Shown one piece after another: positions 6,598 to 8,450 of a stretch of DNA of 8,450 nucleotides. This DNA is from an uncultured Gammaproteobacteria bacterium. Lineage in GTDB: Bacteria; Pseudomonadota; Gammaproteobacteria; Rariloculales; Rariloculaceae. A model generated the notes under the pieces. The model saw only the letters and a program-made list of their open reading frames with translations, had not been told where the DNA came from and made no database searches. Location: contig CAMPKU010000199.1 in the NCBI GenBank assembly GCA_946887385.1, positions 1 to 8,450 on the forward strand, read 5' to 3'. Position 1 is the first letter of the stretch, and each line of letters begins with the position of its first letter. The translations under genes and the position numbers were made by a program.

Positions 6598-7272
6598 ATG
6601 AAATCGACGGAAGCCGAACGGCCGCCGGCCGAGCAGTCGCCGGCCGCGATGCCCGACCTCGAAGTGATCGCCCGAGTGCTCGCGGGTGAAGCCGCGCTCT
6701 TCGAGCTCATCATGCGCCGCTACAACCGCCTTCTCTTCCGCCTCGCGCGCGGAGTGGTTCGCGACGACGACGAGGCGCGCGACGTGGTTCAGGACGCGTA
6801 CTTGCGCGCGTATCGGAAACTCGAGCAGTTCCGCGGGCCGCATGGGTTCAAATCCTGGCTCGTGCAGATTGCGCTCAACGAGGCGCGCGGCCGGTTGCGC
6901 AAGCCGTTCGCCTTGGCCGACGACGACGACGCGCTCGTCGACCTTCAAGCCTTGCAAGCCGACGAGCCGGAGTTCGACGCCATGAGCTGCGAGGCACGCC
7001 GCATCATCGAGACTGCGATCGACGGGTTGCCCGACGACTTTCGGGTGGTGTTCATGCTGCGCGGCGTGGAGCAGCTGTCGATCGCCGAGAGCGCCGAGCT
7101 CTTGGGGATAAAGGAAGCCACCGTGAAGACGCGCTTTCATCGCGCGCGCTCGCTGCTGCGCCACGCGTTGATTCGCCGCCTCGACGAGATCGCGCCGAGC
7201 AGTTTTGGTTTCGACGGCAGCCGCTGCGACGCGATCGTGGCGACGGTGCTCATGAAGTTGCCTGCGGGTTGA
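6598..7272 (+). CDS. ECF-family RNA polymerase sigma factor
   Basis: A 224-residue group 4 (ECF) sigma factor that would direct RNA polymerase to a small stress or metabolic regulon. The sigma-2 region is at about 34-102, including LFELIMRRYNRLLFRLARG, the core-binding stretch DEARDVVQDAYLRAYRKL and FKSWLVQIALNEARGRLRK. An acidic linker (ADDDDALVDL) follows. The sigma-4 region is at about 134-189 (LPDDFRVVFMLRGVEQLS, then the helix-turn-helix AELLGIKEATVKTRFHRAR). A tail of about 30 residues, with FDGSRCDAIVATVLMKL, extends beyond sigma-4. Start choice is uncertain: TTG at 6529 has AGGAAGGA 11 nt upstream but adds residues unlike the family, and ATG at 6649 would begin right at the sigma-2 region. 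No anti-sigma gene is visible on either side. The exported cytochrome gene begins 25 bp downstream and is probably cotranscribed. Confidence 0.9.
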   Translation: MKSTEAERPPAEQSPAAMPDLEVIARVLAGEAALFELIMRRYNRLLFRLARGVVRDDDEARDVVQDAYLRAYRKLEQFRGPHGFKSWLVQIALNEARGRLRKPFALADDDDALVDLQALQADEPEFDAMSCEARRIIETAIDGLPDDFRVVFMLRGVEQLSIAESAELLGIKEATVKTRFHRARSLLRHALIRRLDEIAPSSFGFDGSRCDAIVATVLMKLPAG

Positions 7273-7285
7273 CGAGACATTCAAC

Positions 7286-7291
7286 AAGGAG
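7286..7291 (+). promoter_or_regulatory. Ribosome binding site of the cytochrome gene
   Basis: AAGGAG, with a 6-nt gap to the ATG at 7298. It is the strongest Shine-Dalgarno in the window and fixes the cytochrome start. The next in-frame ATG (7316) lies inside the signal peptide. Confidence 0.8.
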
Positions 7292-7297
7292 CGAGTC

Positions 7298-8450
7298 ATG
7301 CAAAGACGAACAGGGATGTTGATAGGCGCGGTAGCTTCGATAACCGCGGGCGTTTCGTTCGCGGACGGATTCCCGCCCTTCGATGCGAACCCGCCGCCAT
7401 GGCTCACCTCGACACGCATGATTGCCGAAGGGCGCGGCACCTTTCGCCACGACACCTTCGGCAACGAAGAATTTTGGGGCGGCCAGCTGGGCTTGCACCG
7501 TGCCATTGCGGGCGCCGCGAACGGCGGCGTCGGTCCCGGCTTGAGCCCCGAAGGCGCGCTAGGGCTGGGCCTCAAGGTGGACTCGGAGCAGTTGCCGAAT
7601 GCCGTCGTGCGCGGGCTGAAAGCCGGCACCGTGAATCTGAAGGACCCCGCCGTCACACTGCAGCTTCTCCAACTCGATGCCGTCGTCGGCGTTCGCGGCT
7701 CGTTCGATCGCAGCGGGCAAATGGAATCGGTCGGCATCACCTGCGCGCTTTGCCACAGCGACGTCGACGACTCGCTCGCCCCGGGCATCGGCCGCAGGCT
7801 CGACGGTTGGGCCGCCCGCGACCTCGACGTCGGCAAGATCATCGGGCTGTCGCCGAGCCTTCTGCCGTTTGCGCAGGCGCTCGGCGTGTCCGAAAGCGCG
7901 GTGAAGCAAGTGCTCGACTCCTGGGGTCCCGGCCGCTTCGATGCCGAGCTCATGCTCGACGGCAAGACCGCGCGGCCCGACGGCAAAGTGGCCGCTGTAT
8001 TGATTCCGCCGGCGTTCGGTCTCGCGGGCGTCAACTTGCACACCTCGACGGGCTGGGGCTCCGTAACGTATTGGAACGCGTTCGTGGCCGTGCTCGCGAT
8101 GCGAGGCAAAGGCACGTTCTACGATCCGCGGCTGAATGATGCCGCGCGCTTTCCGGTGGCGGCCGCGAACGGCTTCGCCGACGTGCGCCACACGCCCGAC
8201 GAGGTAACGCCGAAGCTCGCGGCGCTGAACTTCTACCAGCTCGCGCTCCCCGCGCCGAAGCCGCCGAAGAGCAGCTACGATCACGCAGCCGCGCAGCGCG
8301 GCAAACGCCTGTTCGCGCAAGGCGGGAAAGACGGCTACCTCTACATCATCGATCGCGAGACCGGCACCGTTCGCCACCGTACGGCGGTGACCCGCATCGA
8401 GAACATCGAGGCGCCGCTCACGTCAGAGGGAAGGCGTTTCTGTCCCGGCG
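7298..8450 (+). CDS. Exported c-type cytochrome, chimeric at its 3' end (partial)
   Basis: Open from 7298 to the window edge (384 codons). Residues 1-22 form a signal peptide: MQRR, hydrophobic LIGAVASITAGV, and probable cleavage at SFA/DG. The mature protein would be periplasmic. A covalent heme site C149-A-L-C152-H153 lies within GITCALCHSDVDD. The stretches FPPFDANPPPWLTSTRMIAE, FRHDTFGNEEFWGG, LIPPAFGLAGVNLHT and KLAALNFYQLALPAPKPP recall a family of about 400-450-residue cytochrome c proteins with a second CxxCH further on, after an RGKxLF segment. That segment is present here (about 334-341, RGKRLFAQ), but the second heme motif is absent. From residue 342 the sequence becomes a PQQ-dehydrogenase propeller segment in the same frame. 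The gene probably shares a transcript with the ECF sigma gene 25 bp upstream. Electron partner and substrate are unknown. Confidence 0.85.
   Translation, partial: MQRRTGMLIGAVASITAGVSFADGFPPFDANPPPWLTSTRMIAEGRGTFRHDTFGNEEFWGGQLGLHRAIAGAANGGVGPGLSPEGALGLGLKVDSEQLPNAVVRGLKAGTVNLKDPAVTLQLLQLDAVVGVRGSFDRSGQMESVGITCALCHSDVDDSLAPGIGRRLDGWAARDLDVGKIIGLSPSLLPFAQALGVSESAVKQVLDSWGPGRFDAELMLDGKTARPDGKVAAVLIPPAFGLAGVNLHTSTGWGSVTYWNAFVAVLAMRGKGTFYDPRLNDAARFPVAAANGFADVRHTPDEVTPKLAALNFYQLALPAPKPPKSSYDHAAAQRGKRLFAQGGKDGYLYIIDRETGTVRHRTAVTRIENIEAPLTSEGRRFCPG
8321..8450 (+). other. PQQ-dependent dehydrogenase fragment fused in frame (probable chimera)
   Basis: The last 43 codons read GGKDGYLYIIDRETG, then TAVTRIENIEAPLTSEG and RRFCPG. 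GKDGYLYxxDRxTG, the -ENxxAPLTxEGxxFCPG segment and its spacing are typical of an interior part of PQQ-binding beta-propeller dehydrogenases of the methanol/ethanol dehydrogenase family, not of cytochrome c. It begins mid-propeller, directly where a second heme-binding site is expected. The codons for GGK (8321-8329) could belong to either parent and so may mark the microhomology at the join. The segment is truncated by the window end. Confidence 0.75.

Noticed and set aside
6508..8115. 535-codon open frame on the - strand opposite the sigma and cytochrome genes
   Set aside because: The + strand holds two well-supported genes with domain motifs and ribosome site. The antisense frame is a low-complexity GC-rich shadow with no recognisable domain.
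1..8450. CRISPR array, tRNA, rRNA, insertion sequence or phage genes
   Set aside because: No regularly spaced repeats, cloverleaf-like segments, rRNA-like stretches, transposase motifs or phage structural genes were seen on either strand.

Overview
The window reads as GC-rich bacterial DNA, most likely from an uncultured proteobacterium (gammaproteobacterial or similar), with Acidobacteriota as the main alternative. The pointers are a HrpB-type helicase tail, two ADOP-type orphan permeases, a FitAB/VapBC-like toxin-antitoxin pair, an ECF sigma factor and an exported c-type cytochrome. All genes lie on the + strand. The lineage call is an inference from gene families and has low confidence.

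Both edges look technical. Bases 1-47 are not genomic: they match the end of the Illumina P7 primer, an 8-base i7 index and the Nextera transposase adapter with its 19-bp mosaic end. Genomic sequence therefore starts at 48, and the window start is probably a contig end. At the other edge, an in-frame switch at about 8321-8330 takes a cytochrome c protein, just before its expected second heme site, into the middle of a PQQ dehydrogenase propeller. This is most simply a chimeric join.

Layout: 49-366 is the C-terminus of HrpB, followed by a likely intrinsic terminator (369-410). The 275-bp gap 411-685 holds inverted repeats (418-449 and 480-494) and a good sigma-54-type -24/-12 element (627-642). 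Next come two tandem 829-residue ADOP permeases (686-3175 and 3183-5672), separated by 7 bp and clearly paralogous. They are probably one operon, and no ABC ATPase gene is visible.

A compact toxin-antitoxin operon follows: an RHH antitoxin (5750-6025) and a PIN-domain toxin (6028-6507). A palindrome overlapping its predicted promoter (5717-5739) probably serves autoregulation. After that an ECF sigma factor (about 6598-7272) sits 25 bp upstream of the exported cytochrome c gene (7298 to the window edge). The two are probably cotranscribed, and a possible self-recognised promoter lies just upstream of the sigma gene.

No CRISPR array, tRNA, rRNA or insertion sequence was seen. I found no clearly undescribed multi-gene system. 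The most interesting biology is the apparently sigma-54-driven duplicated ADOP pair and the sigma factor-cytochrome pair.
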